A stretch of 5,284 bases of DNA, from contig DATHSN010000202.1 in NCBI GenBank assembly GCA_035464115.1, positions 1 to 5,284 on the forward strand, in the 5' to 3' direction. Position numbers and translations under genes: made by a program. How positions within the stretch are numbered: the stretch's first letter is position 1; every line of letters begins with the position of its first letter. Source of the DNA: DATHSN01 sp035464115. GTDB lineage: Bacteria; Actinomycetota; Acidimicrobiia; Acidimicrobiales; SKKL01. Shown here one piece after another: positions 1-5,284 of the stretch. Under the pieces are notes generated by a model. The model was not told the DNA's origin, searched no databases, and worked only from the letters and a program-made list of their open reading frames with translations.

Positions 1-9
1 GTTGCCCCG

Positions 10-885
10 GTGACCTCCGACATCGACTTCCTGGGCCTCACCCGCGGCGCCGACCCCGGCTCGTTCCGCTTCGAGGTGGCCGAGCACCTGTCACGCATGG
101 ACGCCCGGCTCTACGGCGGTGCCGCCATCGCCGTGTCGATCGCGGCCGCCGAGGAGGTGTCGGAGCGATCAGCGCTGTGGATGACCACCCAGTTCGTGTC
201 GACGGCGCCCACCGGCGCCACCGTCGACGTCACCGCCGAGATCCTCGCCCCCGGCCGGCGCACCAACCAGATCCGGGTGACCGGCACCACCGCCGACGGC
301 GACACCGTGTTCGCCTCGCTGGGCGCCACCGGCCACCACCGCGCCGACGGGCTCACCGGCGAGTTCGAGAACTGCCCGCAGGTCGAGGCTCCCGACGCCG
401 CCGCCGAGTCGTGGGAGAGCCCGATGGCCGCGCTGGCCCGCAAGGCCGGCTTCGAGGCGTCGCCGTTCCCCCGCGACACCGGGTTCGCCCGGGTCGTGGA
501 GATGCGCGGCGCCCGCATCATCGAGCACCCCGACCCGGGCCCGGGCCGGGTGTGCGTGTGGGTCCGCCGCCGGGACGGGGCGCCGATCACCCCGGCGCTG
601 GCCGCCTTCGTCGCCGACATGGTGCCCATGTCGGTGGCCCACGCCATGGGCGTGTTCGCCGGCGGCACCAGCCTCGACAACACCATCCGCATCGGCACCT
701 TCGTCGACAGCGAGTGGGTGCTGCTCGACCTGCGCCCCCACGCCGCCGTCGGCGACTACGGGCACGGCACCGCGCACGTGTGGAGCGCCGACGGCCACCT
801 CATGGCCGTGGCCAGCCAGACGGCGTCGATGCGCCACATCGACCCGGCGATGATGGCCGCGTGGGGCAAGCCGGCGGGCGGCTGA
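10..885 (+). CDS. TesB-like acyl-CoA thioesterase (double-hotdog fold)
   Basis: Probably hydrolyses an acyl-CoA thioester to free acid and CoA in the cytoplasm. The 291-residue protein is about the length of TesB (type II thioesterase) and shows two hotdog-like halves. The first half includes LYGGAAIAVSIAAAEE (about 34-49) followed by WMTTQFVSTAPTG. The second includes FVADMVPMSVAHAMG (200-214), SLDNTIRIG and ASQTASMR. By comparison with the known E. coli TesB active site (Asp204, Thr228, Gln278), the likely equivalents are D203, S221 and Q270, so the triad looks intact with Ser for Thr. That is alignment by eye. The GTG at 10 is the first possible start visible, just before the conserved DFLGL segment. 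Only nine bases precede it, they are in frame without a stop, and no ribosome site is visible, so the true start may lie further upstream. The acyl substrate cannot be deduced. The neighbouring gene is convergent, so there is no operon partner in view. Confidence 0.85.
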   Translation: MTSDIDFLGLTRGADPGSFRFEVAEHLSRMDARLYGGAAIAVSIAAAEEVSERSALWMTTQFVSTAPTGATVDVTAEILAPGRRTNQIRVTGTTADGDTVFASLGATGHHRADGLTGEFENCPQVEAPDAAAESWESPMAALARKAGFEASPFPRDTGFARVVEMRGARIIEHPDPGPGRVCVWVRRRDGAPITPALAAFVADMVPMSVAHAMGVFAGGTSLDNTIRIGTFVDSEWVLLDLRPHAAVGDYGHGTAHVWSADGHLMAVASQTASMRHIDPAMMAAWGKPAGG

Positions 886-995
886 CGTCCCACTGCCCCA
901 CCGTCGGGCTGACGGCGTCGCCGCTGGGCCCACCCGATCGCGAACACGTGCGTGCGGTGCGGTGTCGGAGTGCCGGGGCGCGCCGGCGACCTGGC
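886..995. other. Convergent intergenic spacer, no strong terminator
   Basis: This 110-bp gap separates the stops of the thioesterase (TGA, 883-885) and the cyclase gene (TGA on the minus strand, 998-996). It holds one short hairpin at 901-915: CCGTC, loop GGGCT, GACGG. The stem is only 5 bp and no T-run follows on either strand, so it is at best a weak terminator. No coding sequence is apparent. Confidence 0.5.
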
Positions 996-2051
996 TCAGG
1001 GGACGCCGAACTCCGTGCGGAGCCGGTCGGCCTCGTCGGGGTCGACGCTGCCGACCTCGAGCGCGGCGAGCGTCGAGGTGGCGACGAGGCGGGGTCGCCC
1101 CCACCGCTCGACGCGCAGGTCGAGGCGTCCGGCCAGGTGCTCGAGGTCGCGGTCGACGTTGCGGCGCTCGGCCGGGAGCGGCACCGGGAGCACGTGCGGG
1201 GGTGTGGCGTCGGCCCGACCGTCGAGGCGCACCCGCCAGCCGGCCGGGTGGCGGGCGTCGATCCGCCAGCGGCCGTCGGCGACGTCGGTGCGCACCCACG
1301 CCGCCGGTGGTGCGACCCTCACCACCCGGTCGCCGATCCGCACCACCACGCCGGTGACGTCGACGGCCACCGGTCCGGCCGAGAGGCGGCCGCCACCGAA
1401 CGCCACGCACACGTCGGGTCGGTCGAAGCCCTGCGCCTGCCCCCACCACCAGCGGTCGGGGAAGCCGGCGCCCCAGTTCTTCTCGGCGTAGACGTCGGCG
1501 TCGACGGACCGCGTCCGCTCGCCGTCGACCACCCAGGTCACCTCGGCCCGACCGCCGAGCACGTGGGGGTGCCAGTACTGGCCGAGGAACGGCAGCGCGC
1601 CGAAGATGCCGCCACCGCCGAGGCGCAGCGGCCACGCCCGGGTCTCGTGGAGCGTGGCGTCGAGCTCGACGCCGTCGAGGCGGACCCGGACACCGGTCTC
1701 GTCGGCCACCAGGGCGTCGCCGGCGCGCACCGCGTAGCGCTCCCGGTCGGCCACGGCGTCGGCGACGACGGCGGACCGGGTCACGCCGCCGGGGTGCACC
1801 GCCACCGCGACGGTGGCCCAGTCGCCCTCGGGGTGCCGGTTCACGCCGCACAGCGCCACCACCACCCGGCGGGCGGCGGCGTCGGTGAACCGCCAGAAGT
1901 ATCCCTCCATCTCGGCGCCGTGCGACGGGCGCGGGTCCGAGCCCGGCAGGTCGCCACCGCTGCGGCGGTACCACCTGGCCAGGTCGCGCCCCATCCCGGC
2001 GGTGCGGGTCCGGGCCGTCGGCGTCTGCCCCGTCGGTGCCACCTCGGTCAC
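996..2051 (-). CDS. Tocopherol cyclase-family protein (VTE1-like)
   Basis: Tocopherol cyclases (plant VTE1, cyanobacterial slr1737) close the chromanol ring of prenylquinols. Family membership is recognised from several blocks: EGYFWRFTD (49-57), ALPFLGQYWHP (152-162), the diagnostic YAEKNWG (188-194), FPDRWWWGQ (197-205), and a C-terminal segment ending in STLAALEVG (326-334). The 351-residue length fits the bacterial members. The start is GTG at 2051-2049, chosen because AGGAG lies five bases upstream (2061-2057). An ATG at 2162 would extend the frame by 37 codons, but that stretch is Arg/Pro/Gly-rich and crosses the divergent promoter region, so I reject it. No signal peptide or membrane segment is seen. 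No HPPD, phytyltransferase or methyltransferase gene is in the window, so tocopherol production is not implied. Action on another prenylated quinol, or a non-catalytic lipid-binding role related to the CrtC/AttH lipocalin-like fold, is also possible. The gene is divergent from the DUF4267-like gene. Confidence 0.85.
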   Translation of the reverse strand: MTEVAPTGQTPTARTRTAGMGRDLARWYRRSGGDLPGSDPRPSHGAEMEGYFWRFTDAAARRVVVALCGVNRHPEGDWATVAVAVHPGGVTRSAVVADAVADRERYAVRAGDALVADETGVRVRLDGVELDATLHETRAWPLRLGGGGIFGALPFLGQYWHPHVLGGRAEVTWVVDGERTRSVDADVYAEKNWGAGFPDRWWWGQAQGFDRPDVCVAFGGGRLSAGPVAVDVTGVVVRIGDRVVRVAPPAAWVRTDVADGRWRIDARHPAGWRVRLDGRADATPPHVLPVPLPAERRNVDRDLEHLAGRLDLRVERWGRPRLVATSTLAALEVGSVDPDEADRLRTEFGVP

Positions 2052-2056
2052 CAGCG

Positions 2057-2061
2057 CTCCT
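2057..2061 (-). promoter_or_regulatory. Ribosome binding site of the cyclase gene
   Basis: The minus strand reads GAGAGGAG-CGCTG-GTG. AGGAG with a five-base spacer decides the GTG start at 2051 over upstream alternatives in the same frame. It overlaps the edge of the near-palindrome at 2059-2070, so a protein bound there could also affect initiation (inference). Confidence 0.75.
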
Positions 2062-2070
2062 CTCGAGTGG
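2059..2070. promoter_or_regulatory. Operator-like near-palindrome, cyclase side
   Basis: CCTCTCGAGTGG fits the pattern CC-N-CTCGAG-N-GG, symmetric apart from one mismatched pair. It lies immediately upstream of the cyclase start. Its partner at 2159-2170 follows the same pattern, with centres exactly 100 bp apart. CTCGAG alone is common in this GC-rich window because Leu-Glu codons produce it, so only the flanked 12-mer and its position carry weight. Confidence 0.35.
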
Positions 2071-2167
2071 TGGTCGCGTGATGCCCCGCACCCGACCGAT
2101 CCACACCCTCGCCGGCGTGGCGGCATCCCGAGAGGCCGCAACGGGTAGCGGGACCACACCACTCGAG
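2062..2167. repeat. 10-bp inverted repeat bracketing the divergent promoter region
   Basis: CTCGAGTGGT at 2062-2071 is the exact reverse complement of ACCACTCGAG at 2158-2167. The match continues with GGTC/GACC after a 2-base offset. The arms face each other across most of the spacer between the divergent cyclase and DUF4267-like genes. I found no clear -35/-10 pair on either strand between them, so the promoters are not placed. The spacer 2052-2185 contains no convincing gene. Confidence 0.5.
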
Positions 2168-2170
2168 CGG
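2159..2170. promoter_or_regulatory. Operator-like near-palindrome, DUF4267 side
   Basis: CCACTCGAGCGG fits CC-N-CTCGAG-N-GG, the same as the copy at 2059-2070, and lies five bases upstream of the ribosome site of the rightward gene. The paired arrangement suggests one factor acting on both divergent genes, but this is inferred from symmetry alone. Confidence 0.35.
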
Positions 2171-2175
2171 CCTCC

Positions 2176-2180
2176 GGAGG
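2176..2180 (+). promoter_or_regulatory. Ribosome binding site of the DUF4267-like gene
   Basis: GGAGG followed by the five-base spacer ACTCT and then ATG at 2186. This strong site selects ATG 2186 over the in-frame ATG codons about 50 and 35 codons upstream, which would lie inside or next to the divergent cyclase start. Confidence 0.85.
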
Positions 2181-2185
2181 ACTCT

Positions 2186-2560
2186 ATGGAAGACACCACG
2201 AAGGCGCTGGCGTTCGGCGCGGTGCGAGCCGGCGTCGGCGCCGCGCTGCTCGCCGCCCCGGGGCTCGCCGGCCGGAGCTGGGTGGGGCCCCACGCCGATG
2301 GTCCCGGCGCCAAGGTGTTCGCCCGCGCCGTCGGCGCCCGCGACCTGTTGCTCGGCCTGCGCACCATGGAGTCCGTGCGCCACGGACGCGACGACGCTCA
2401 GGGCTGGATCATCGCCGGGTACGCCGCCGACGGCGCCGACGTCCTGGCCACCCTCGTCGCGTGGAAGCACCTCACGCCCGGCCGGCGCATCGCCATGCCG
2501 ATCATCGCGGCCGCCGTCGGCGGCTTCGGGTACCTCACCGCCGCCACCTTCGACGACTGA
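2186..2560 (+). CDS. Small four-helix membrane protein, DUF4267-like
   Basis: A 124-residue hydrophobic protein of unknown function. Likely membrane segments are about 7-27, 44-60, 73-93 and 102-120. The second contains the pattern RAVGARDLLLGL (47-58), which I associate with the DUF4267 family of small actinobacterial and proteobacterial membrane proteins. That assignment is from memory of the motif and has not been searched. A short loop with GPHADGPGAK follows helix 1, and a charged stretch (SVRHGRDDAQ) follows helix 2. The start is fixed by GGAGG at 2176-2180. It is transcribed divergently from the cyclase gene and stops 15 bp before the end of the convergent hydrolase gene. No enzymatic motif is visible. 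A link with the cyclase, through a shared control region or membrane quinone chemistry, is only suggested by gene order. Confidence 0.8.
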   Translation: MEDTTKALAFGAVRAGVGAALLAAPGLAGRSWVGPHADGPGAKVFARAVGARDLLLGLRTMESVRHGRDDAQGWIIAGYAADGADVLATLVAWKHLTPGRRIAMPIIAAAVGGFGYLTAATFDD

Positions 2561-2573
2561 GGTCCGACCGGCG

Positions 2574-2595
2574 CCCTACCGGGCCCCGGTGAGGG
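2574..2595. terminator. Hairpin at the convergent gene junction, possible two-way terminator
   Basis: CCCTACCGG, loop GCC, then CCGGTGAGGG forms a nine-pair GC-rich stem with one bulged G. It lies 13 bp past the stop of the DUF4267-like gene and covers the TAG stop and last codons of the hydrolase gene. There is no T-run on either side, so it is not a classical intrinsic terminator. In high-GC actinobacteria such U-less hairpins are often proposed as terminators. Its placement fits a shared ending for two genes only 15 bp apart. Confidence 0.4.
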
Positions 2596-3466
2596 TCGGG
2601 AGGAGCGCGTCGGCGACCGGGCCCGGGCGCTCCTCGTGGGAGAACAGGCCGGCGCCGGCGATGACCGCGAGGCGGGCGTCGGGGAACGTCGGGAGCATCT
2701 CCTCGGCGCCGGCGACGGGGAAGAACACGTCGCGCTCGCCCCACACCAGCTGGACCGGGACGTCGAGGCGGCCGTGGATGGCCGCCAGGTCGCGCACGTG
2801 CTGCATGTCGAAGCTGCGCAGCAGCCGCATCGCGGCGTCGAGGCGTTCGGGCTGCTCGTGCAGCGGCCGCAGGAAGAACTCGTCGAACTCGCCGTCGAGC
2901 AGCGACGCGTCGGCGAAGGCGTCGCCGAGGACGAGGCGGTTGCGGCGGACGGCGGGCCGCGCCACGGCCCAGCCCAGCCCCCGCCCGAACCCGGGGAGCC
3001 GTCGGCCGGCGATGAACGACCGGAACCGCCAGCTGAGCTTCCCGCTCGGTTCGGTGTCGATCAGCCCCATCGCCCGGAGCCGGGGATGGCCCACCGCGGC
3101 GTGGCGGGCGATCATGCCGCCGCTGTCGTGACCGACGACGGCGAGGTCGGCGCCGTCGAGGAGGTCCATCACCCGGCGGACGCTCTCGATGTGGCGGGCG
3201 ACGGTGATGGGCGTGCGCGCGTCGAAGCGGCTCGATCCGCTCCCGGGGAGGTCGATCAGGTGGCAGGTGACGTGGTCGACCAGGTGGGGCAGGAGCCGGC
3301 GGAACGTGGCCCCGCTGACCGGCCAGCCGGGGACGAAGAGCACGTCGGGGCCCTGCCCGACGGTGCGCAGGGCGACCTCGCCGGCACCGACGTCGAGGTA
3401 GCGGTCGGGGGCCCGGCGGAAGAGGTCGGCGGCCTCGGCCGGGGTGAGCGACGCTGATGTAGTCAT
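2576..3466 (-). CDS. Alpha/beta hydrolase with Asp nucleophile, substrate unknown
   Basis: A 296-residue alpha/beta-hydrolase-fold enzyme, full length for the family and without a signal peptide. The nucleophile elbow is VVGHDSGG (110-117). In the G-x-Nuc-x-G pattern this makes D114 the nucleophile, as in epoxide hydrolases and haloalkane dehalogenases. D246 (LVWGERD) and H277 (GLFSHEE) complete the triad. PGWP (46-49) stands where these enzymes have HGxP at the oxyanion site. The cap region (about 140-225) has no tyrosine, whereas epoxide hydrolases use two cap Tyr, and S115 replaces the halide-binding Trp next to the nucleophile in haloalkane dehalogenases. The substrate class is therefore open. 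ATG 3466 is the first start after an in-frame TGA at 3502-3500. No ribosome site precedes it, consistent with a leaderless transcript. It is divergent from the ABC operon and convergent with the DUF4267-like gene. Two operator-like repeats at its promoter suggest induction by a ligand. Confidence 0.85.
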   Translation of the reverse strand: MTTSASLTPAEAADLFRRAPDRYLDVGAGEVALRTVGQGPDVLFVPGWPVSGATFRRLLPHLVDHVTCHLIDLPGSGSSRFDARTPITVARHIESVRRVMDLLDGADLAVVGHDSGGMIARHAAVGHPRLRAMGLIDTEPSGKLSWRFRSFIAGRRLPGFGRGLGWAVARPAVRRNRLVLGDAFADASLLDGEFDEFFLRPLHEQPERLDAAMRLLRSFDMQHVRDLAAIHGRLDVPVQLVWGERDVFFPVAGAEEMLPTFPDARLAVIAGAGLFSHEERPGPVADALLPTLTGAR

Positions 3467-3473
3467 CGCTACA
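3458..3473. promoter_or_regulatory. Operator-like inverted repeat A, over the hydrolase start codon
   Basis: TGTAGTCATCGCTACA has perfect arms TGTAG/CTACA around six bases. On the minus strand it reads TGTAGCGATGACTACA and contains the hydrolase ATG (3466-3464). Repeat B is the same at 13 of 16 positions. The size and symmetry fit a TetR-family operator, though no TetR gene is in the window. Confidence 0.6.
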
Positions 3474-3503
3474 AGCGTAGACGTAGTGGTCGCTACACCT
3501 CAA
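3467..3503 (-). promoter_or_regulatory. Probable leaderless promoter of the hydrolase gene
   Basis: On the minus strand, TTGAGG (3503-3498) resembles a -35 box. After 18 bases, TACGCT (3479-3474) fits the TAnnnT -10 pattern. Seven bases then lead to the ATG at 3466, placing the predicted transcription start at or next to the A of the start codon. The lack of any Shine-Dalgarno sequence agrees with leaderless translation, which is common in actinobacteria. Repeat B fills the -35/-10 spacer and repeat A covers the start, so a bound repressor would block polymerase. Confidence 0.5.
3482..3497. promoter_or_regulatory. Operator-like inverted repeat B, in the promoter spacer
   Basis: CGTAGTGGTCGCTACA is the second copy of the operator-like repeat, exactly 24 bp from repeat A and in the same orientation. 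Its outermost pair is mismatched (C against A), so it may bind more weakly. An additional GTAG half-site (3477-3480) lies between the two copies. Confidence 0.6.
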
Positions 3504-3530
3504 GGGCCGCCACCGCCCGGGGCCGCCACC
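3504..3530. repeat. Short direct repeat upstream of the ABC operon
   Basis: GGGCCGCCACC occurs at 3504-3514 and again at 3520-3530, 16 bp apart, in the divergent spacer 3467-3591. It may simply reflect GC-rich composition. No promoter for the rightward ABC operon could be placed confidently in the rest of this spacer. Confidence 0.4.
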
Positions 3531-3591
3531 ACCGACGCTCAGGGACCTTGGGGACTGTGGCGGCGCCGGGCGCTCGCGCAGCGTTGACGGT

Positions 3592-4284
3592 GTGGGTGAT
3601 CCGCTGCTCGTGGCCCGTCGGGTGCGGAAGGTCTATCGGACCGGCGCGGCCGAGGTGGTCGCCCTCCACGAGCTCGACCTGACCATCGACGCCGGCGAGC
3701 TGGTGGCGGTCATGGGGCCCTCCGGCTCGGGCAAGACCACGCTGCTCAACTGCCTGTCGGGGCTCGACGACATCGACGCCGGCACCGTGCACCTCGACGG
3801 CGTCGACCTGCACCGGATGTCCGACGCCGAGCGGACCCGCCAGCGGGCGACCTCGATGGGGTTCGTGTTCCAGCAGTTCAACCTGATCGCCGTCCTCAGC
3901 GCCGTCGAGAACGTGGAGCTGCCCCTGCTCTTCACGGGGATGCGGGCCGGCGAGGCCCGACGCCGCGCCCTCGCGATGCTCGACCGGGTCGGCCTCGCCC
4001 ACCGGGTGCACCACCGACCCAACGAGCTGTCGGGCGGCGAGCAGCAGCGGGTCACGATCGCCCGGGCGCTCGCCGGACGACCCCGCCTGGTCTGGGCCGA
4101 CGAGCCCACGGGGGCGCTCGACACCGACACCGCCGAGGTGATCGTCGACCTGCTGGTCGACCTCCACCGCGAGGGGATCACCCTCGTGATGGTCACCCAC
4201 GACCCCGACGTCGCCGCGGTGGCCCCCCGCCTGATCCGCATGCGTGACGGCGCCATCTCGCGCGACGCCCTCGTCCCGACATGA
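3592..4284 (+). CDS. ABC transporter ATP-binding protein, LolD/MacB type
   Basis: The ATPase subunit that powers the permease encoded directly downstream, acting on the cytoplasmic face of the membrane. All nucleotide-binding motifs are present in the 230-residue chain: Walker A GPSGSGKTT (42-50), Q-loop around Q94-Q95 (FVFQQFNL), signature LSGGEQQR (146-153), Walker B LVWADEP (166-172), D-loop ALD (175-177) and switch His H203 (VTHD). The N-terminal pattern KVYRTG..EVVALHELDL and the FVFQQFNLI segment are typical of the LolD/MacB/FtsE-like group that works with FtsX-fold permeases in export or mechanotransmission rather than nutrient uptake. The GTG at 3592 gives the usual N-terminus for this group. 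No clear ribosome site precedes it. The stop overlaps the next start as ATGA, implying translational coupling. Confidence 0.93.
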   Translation: MGDPLLVARRVRKVYRTGAAEVVALHELDLTIDAGELVAVMGPSGSGKTTLLNCLSGLDDIDAGTVHLDGVDLHRMSDAERTRQRATSMGFVFQQFNLIAVLSAVENVELPLLFTGMRAGEARRRALAMLDRVGLAHRVHHRPNELSGGEQQRVTIARALAGRPRLVWADEPTGALDTDTAEVIVDLLVDLHREGITLVMVTHDPDVAAVAPRLIRMRDGAISRDALVPT

Positions 4285-5284
4285 TCCCGTGGCTGGTGCT
4301 CGGGGCGTCGCTGCCGTTCGTCGCCCTGCTGGTCGCCCGCCCCGTGGTGCGACGGCTGGCGGCGCGCAGCCTGGCCCGCCGACCGGTCGAGATGACGCTC
4401 GTGGTCGTCGGGTCGATGCTGGCGACGGCGATGCTCACCGGCTCGGTCCTGGTCGGCGACACGGTCGACCGGTCGATCCGGGCCCAGGCCTACGACCAGC
4501 TCGGCCCGATCGACGAGGTGGTCGCGGTGAGCGGCCTCGACGCCGGCGAGGGGCTGTTCGCAGCACTCGACGGCTTCACCCATCCCGACGTCGACGGCGT
4601 GCTCGAGATGGTGGTGGCCCAGGCTGCGGTGCTCGGTCGCGGCGACGAGCCGCTCGTACGCCCCACCGCCCAGCTGATCGAGGTCGACTTCCACGCCGCC
4701 GGCCGGTTCGGCGACGACCCCCGTGCCACCGGCATCTCGGGCCCGACGCCCGAGCCCGGCGAGGCGGCCATCACCGAGGATCTGGCCGCCGAGGTGCGGG
4801 TCGGGCCGGGCGACCGGATCACGGTGTTCGCCTACGGGGGGTCCGTCGACCTCGTGGTCGACCGGGTGCTGCCCCGCACCGGCGTGGCCGGCTTCTGGCC
4901 CCGGCCGGGCCAGACCTCGCACAACGTGTTCGTCGCGCCGGGCACGGTCGCCGGCCTGGTCGACGGGGCCGACGGCACCGAGCCGCCGACCGCGCTCGTC
5001 GCCGTGTCGAACGTCGGCGACGTCGAGGGGGGCGTGGGGCGCACCGACGCGGTCGTCGCCGCGCTCGAGGAGGCGGTGGGGTCGCTCGAGGCGGGGGTGC
5101 GACCGGCCAAGCAGGAGCTGTTGGACATCGCCGACGAGCTCGGCGGAGCCCTGGGCGAGCTGTACTTCACCGTGGGCATGTTCGCGGTGGTGGCCGGGAT
5201 CCTGCTCCTCGTGAACCTGTTCGTCATGCTGGCCGACGAGCGCCGCCACGAGCTCGGCATGCTGCGCGCCCTCGGGCTGCGGCG
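4281..5284 (+). CDS. FtsX/MacB-type ABC permease, 3' end cut by window edge
   Basis: The reading frame from ATG 4281 stays open to the window end, giving 334 codons plus two bases of an incomplete gene. Its ATG overlaps the ATPase stop, so both are one operon. Hydrophobic segments lie at about 2-19 and 38-58. A soluble, mostly extracytoplasmic domain of about 235 residues follows, beginning GDTVDRSIRAQAYDQLGPID, a layout typical of MacB-like periplasmic domains. Another membrane segment is at about 295-318. The next stretch, DERRHELGMLRALGLR (319-334), matches the conserved cytoplasmic E-L-G-x-L-R-A-L-G motif of FtsX-like permeases. The basic linker RPVVRRLAARSLARRP (20-35) resembles the usual N-terminal amphipathic start of FtsX proteins, so the first hydrophobic segment is an extra one. 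The remaining helices, and possibly a second FtsX unit, lie beyond the window. Transported substrate unknown; lipoprotein, lipid or peptide export are family possibilities. Confidence 0.9.
   Translation, partial: MIPWLVLGASLPFVALLVARPVVRRLAARSLARRPVEMTLVVVGSMLATAMLTGSVLVGDTVDRSIRAQAYDQLGPIDEVVAVSGLDAGEGLFAALDGFTHPDVDGVLEMVVAQAAVLGRGDEPLVRPTAQLIEVDFHAAGRFGDDPRATGISGPTPEPGEAAITEDLAAEVRVGPGDRITVFAYGGSVDLVVDRVLPRTGVAGFWPRPGQTSHNVFVAPGTVAGLVDGADGTEPPTALVAVSNVGDVEGGVGRTDAVVAALEEAVGSLEAGVRPAKQELLDIADELGGALGELYFTVGMFAVVAGILLLVNLFVMLADERRHELGMLRALGLR

Noticed and set aside
901..915. Hairpin CCGTC-GGGCT-GACGG as an intrinsic terminator
   Set aside because: The 5-bp stem without a T-run is too weak in DNA this GC-rich, so it is noted within the spacer only.
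1054..1143. Further CTCGAG hexamers inside the cyclase gene as extra operators
   Set aside because: They lack the CCN/NGG flanks and recur in other coding regions as Leu-Glu codons, so they are expected by codon use.
177..2081. Long plus-strand frame antisense to the cyclase gene and overlapping the thioesterase
   Set aside because: His/Arg-rich in its first part and featureless after. It is a frame shadow of two real genes with clear motifs.
2052..2162. N-terminal extension of the cyclase gene to ATG 2162
   Set aside because: It would run through the divergent promoter region and add an Arg/Pro/Gly-rich stretch unlike the family. The AGGAG before GTG 2051 explains the start better.
2036..2185. 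N-terminal extension of the DUF4267-like gene to ATG 2036 or 2081
   Set aside because: It would overlap the cyclase start or its upstream region. GGAGG directly before ATG 2186 and the hydrophobic start of the protein support the shorter form.
169..2367. Very long open frame on the minus strand (over 700 codons) crossing the thioesterase, the cyclase and the divergent spacer
   Set aside because: Its translation is Arg/Gly/Pro/Ala-rich low complexity without family motifs, and it overlaps recognisable proteins. GC-rich DNA lacks stops in several frames by composition.
3584..3589. TTGACG as a -35 box for the ABC operon
   Set aside because: It sits only two bases before the GTG start, and no TAnnnT follows at a suitable distance, so any transcript would begin inside the gene.
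3633..5249. Long minus-strand frame antisense to the ABC operon
   Set aside because: It lies opposite two genes with unmistakable ABC ATPase and FtsX motifs, and its product is His/Arg/Asp/Gly-rich low complexity.

Overview
The window reads as a chromosomal fragment of a very GC-rich (roughly 70% or more by eye) non-photosynthetic bacterium. Third positions are nearly all G/C, two or three genes use GTG starts, and one promoter looks leaderless. Together these suggest an actinobacterium, possibly of the Acidimicrobiia type. That placement is inference from composition and protein style, because there is no rRNA or other marker gene.

Layout, left to right. (1) 10-885 (+): a double-hotdog, TesB-like acyl-CoA thioesterase whose start lies at the window edge. 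(2) 996-2051 (-): a tocopherol cyclase-family protein (VTE1-like) with an AGGAG site before a GTG start. (3) 2186-2560 (+): a 124-residue membrane protein of the DUF4267 type, divergent from the cyclase gene. The 134-bp divergent spacer carries two near-palindromes of form CCNCTCGAGNGG, with centres 100 bp apart and one next to each start. (4) 2576-3466 (-): an alpha/beta hydrolase with an Asp nucleophile, convergent with gene 3 and separated from it by only 15 bp, with a hairpin across the junction. (5) 3592-4284 (+): a LolD/MacB-type ABC ATPase. (6) 4281 to the window end (+): an FtsX/MacB-type permease, overlapping gene 5 by ATGA and cut off by the window edge.

Genes 5 and 6 form a clear two-gene export or lipoprotein/cell-envelope ABC operon. 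The other genes are small independent units: thioesterase and cyclase converge, cyclase and DUF4267 diverge, DUF4267 and hydrolase converge, and hydrolase and ABC operon diverge. There is no sign of a mobile element, CRISPR array, RNA gene or phage.

The strongest unexplained signal is regulatory. The hydrolase promoter appears leaderless and carries two near-identical 16-bp operator-like inverted repeats (TGTAG-N6-CTACA type) in the same orientation 24 bp apart. One fills the -35/-10 spacer and the other covers the start codon. A TetR-type repressor encoded elsewhere is the simplest explanation. The second point of interest is a tocopherol cyclase homologue with no other tocopherol-pathway gene nearby. 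I see no convincing new multi-gene system here.
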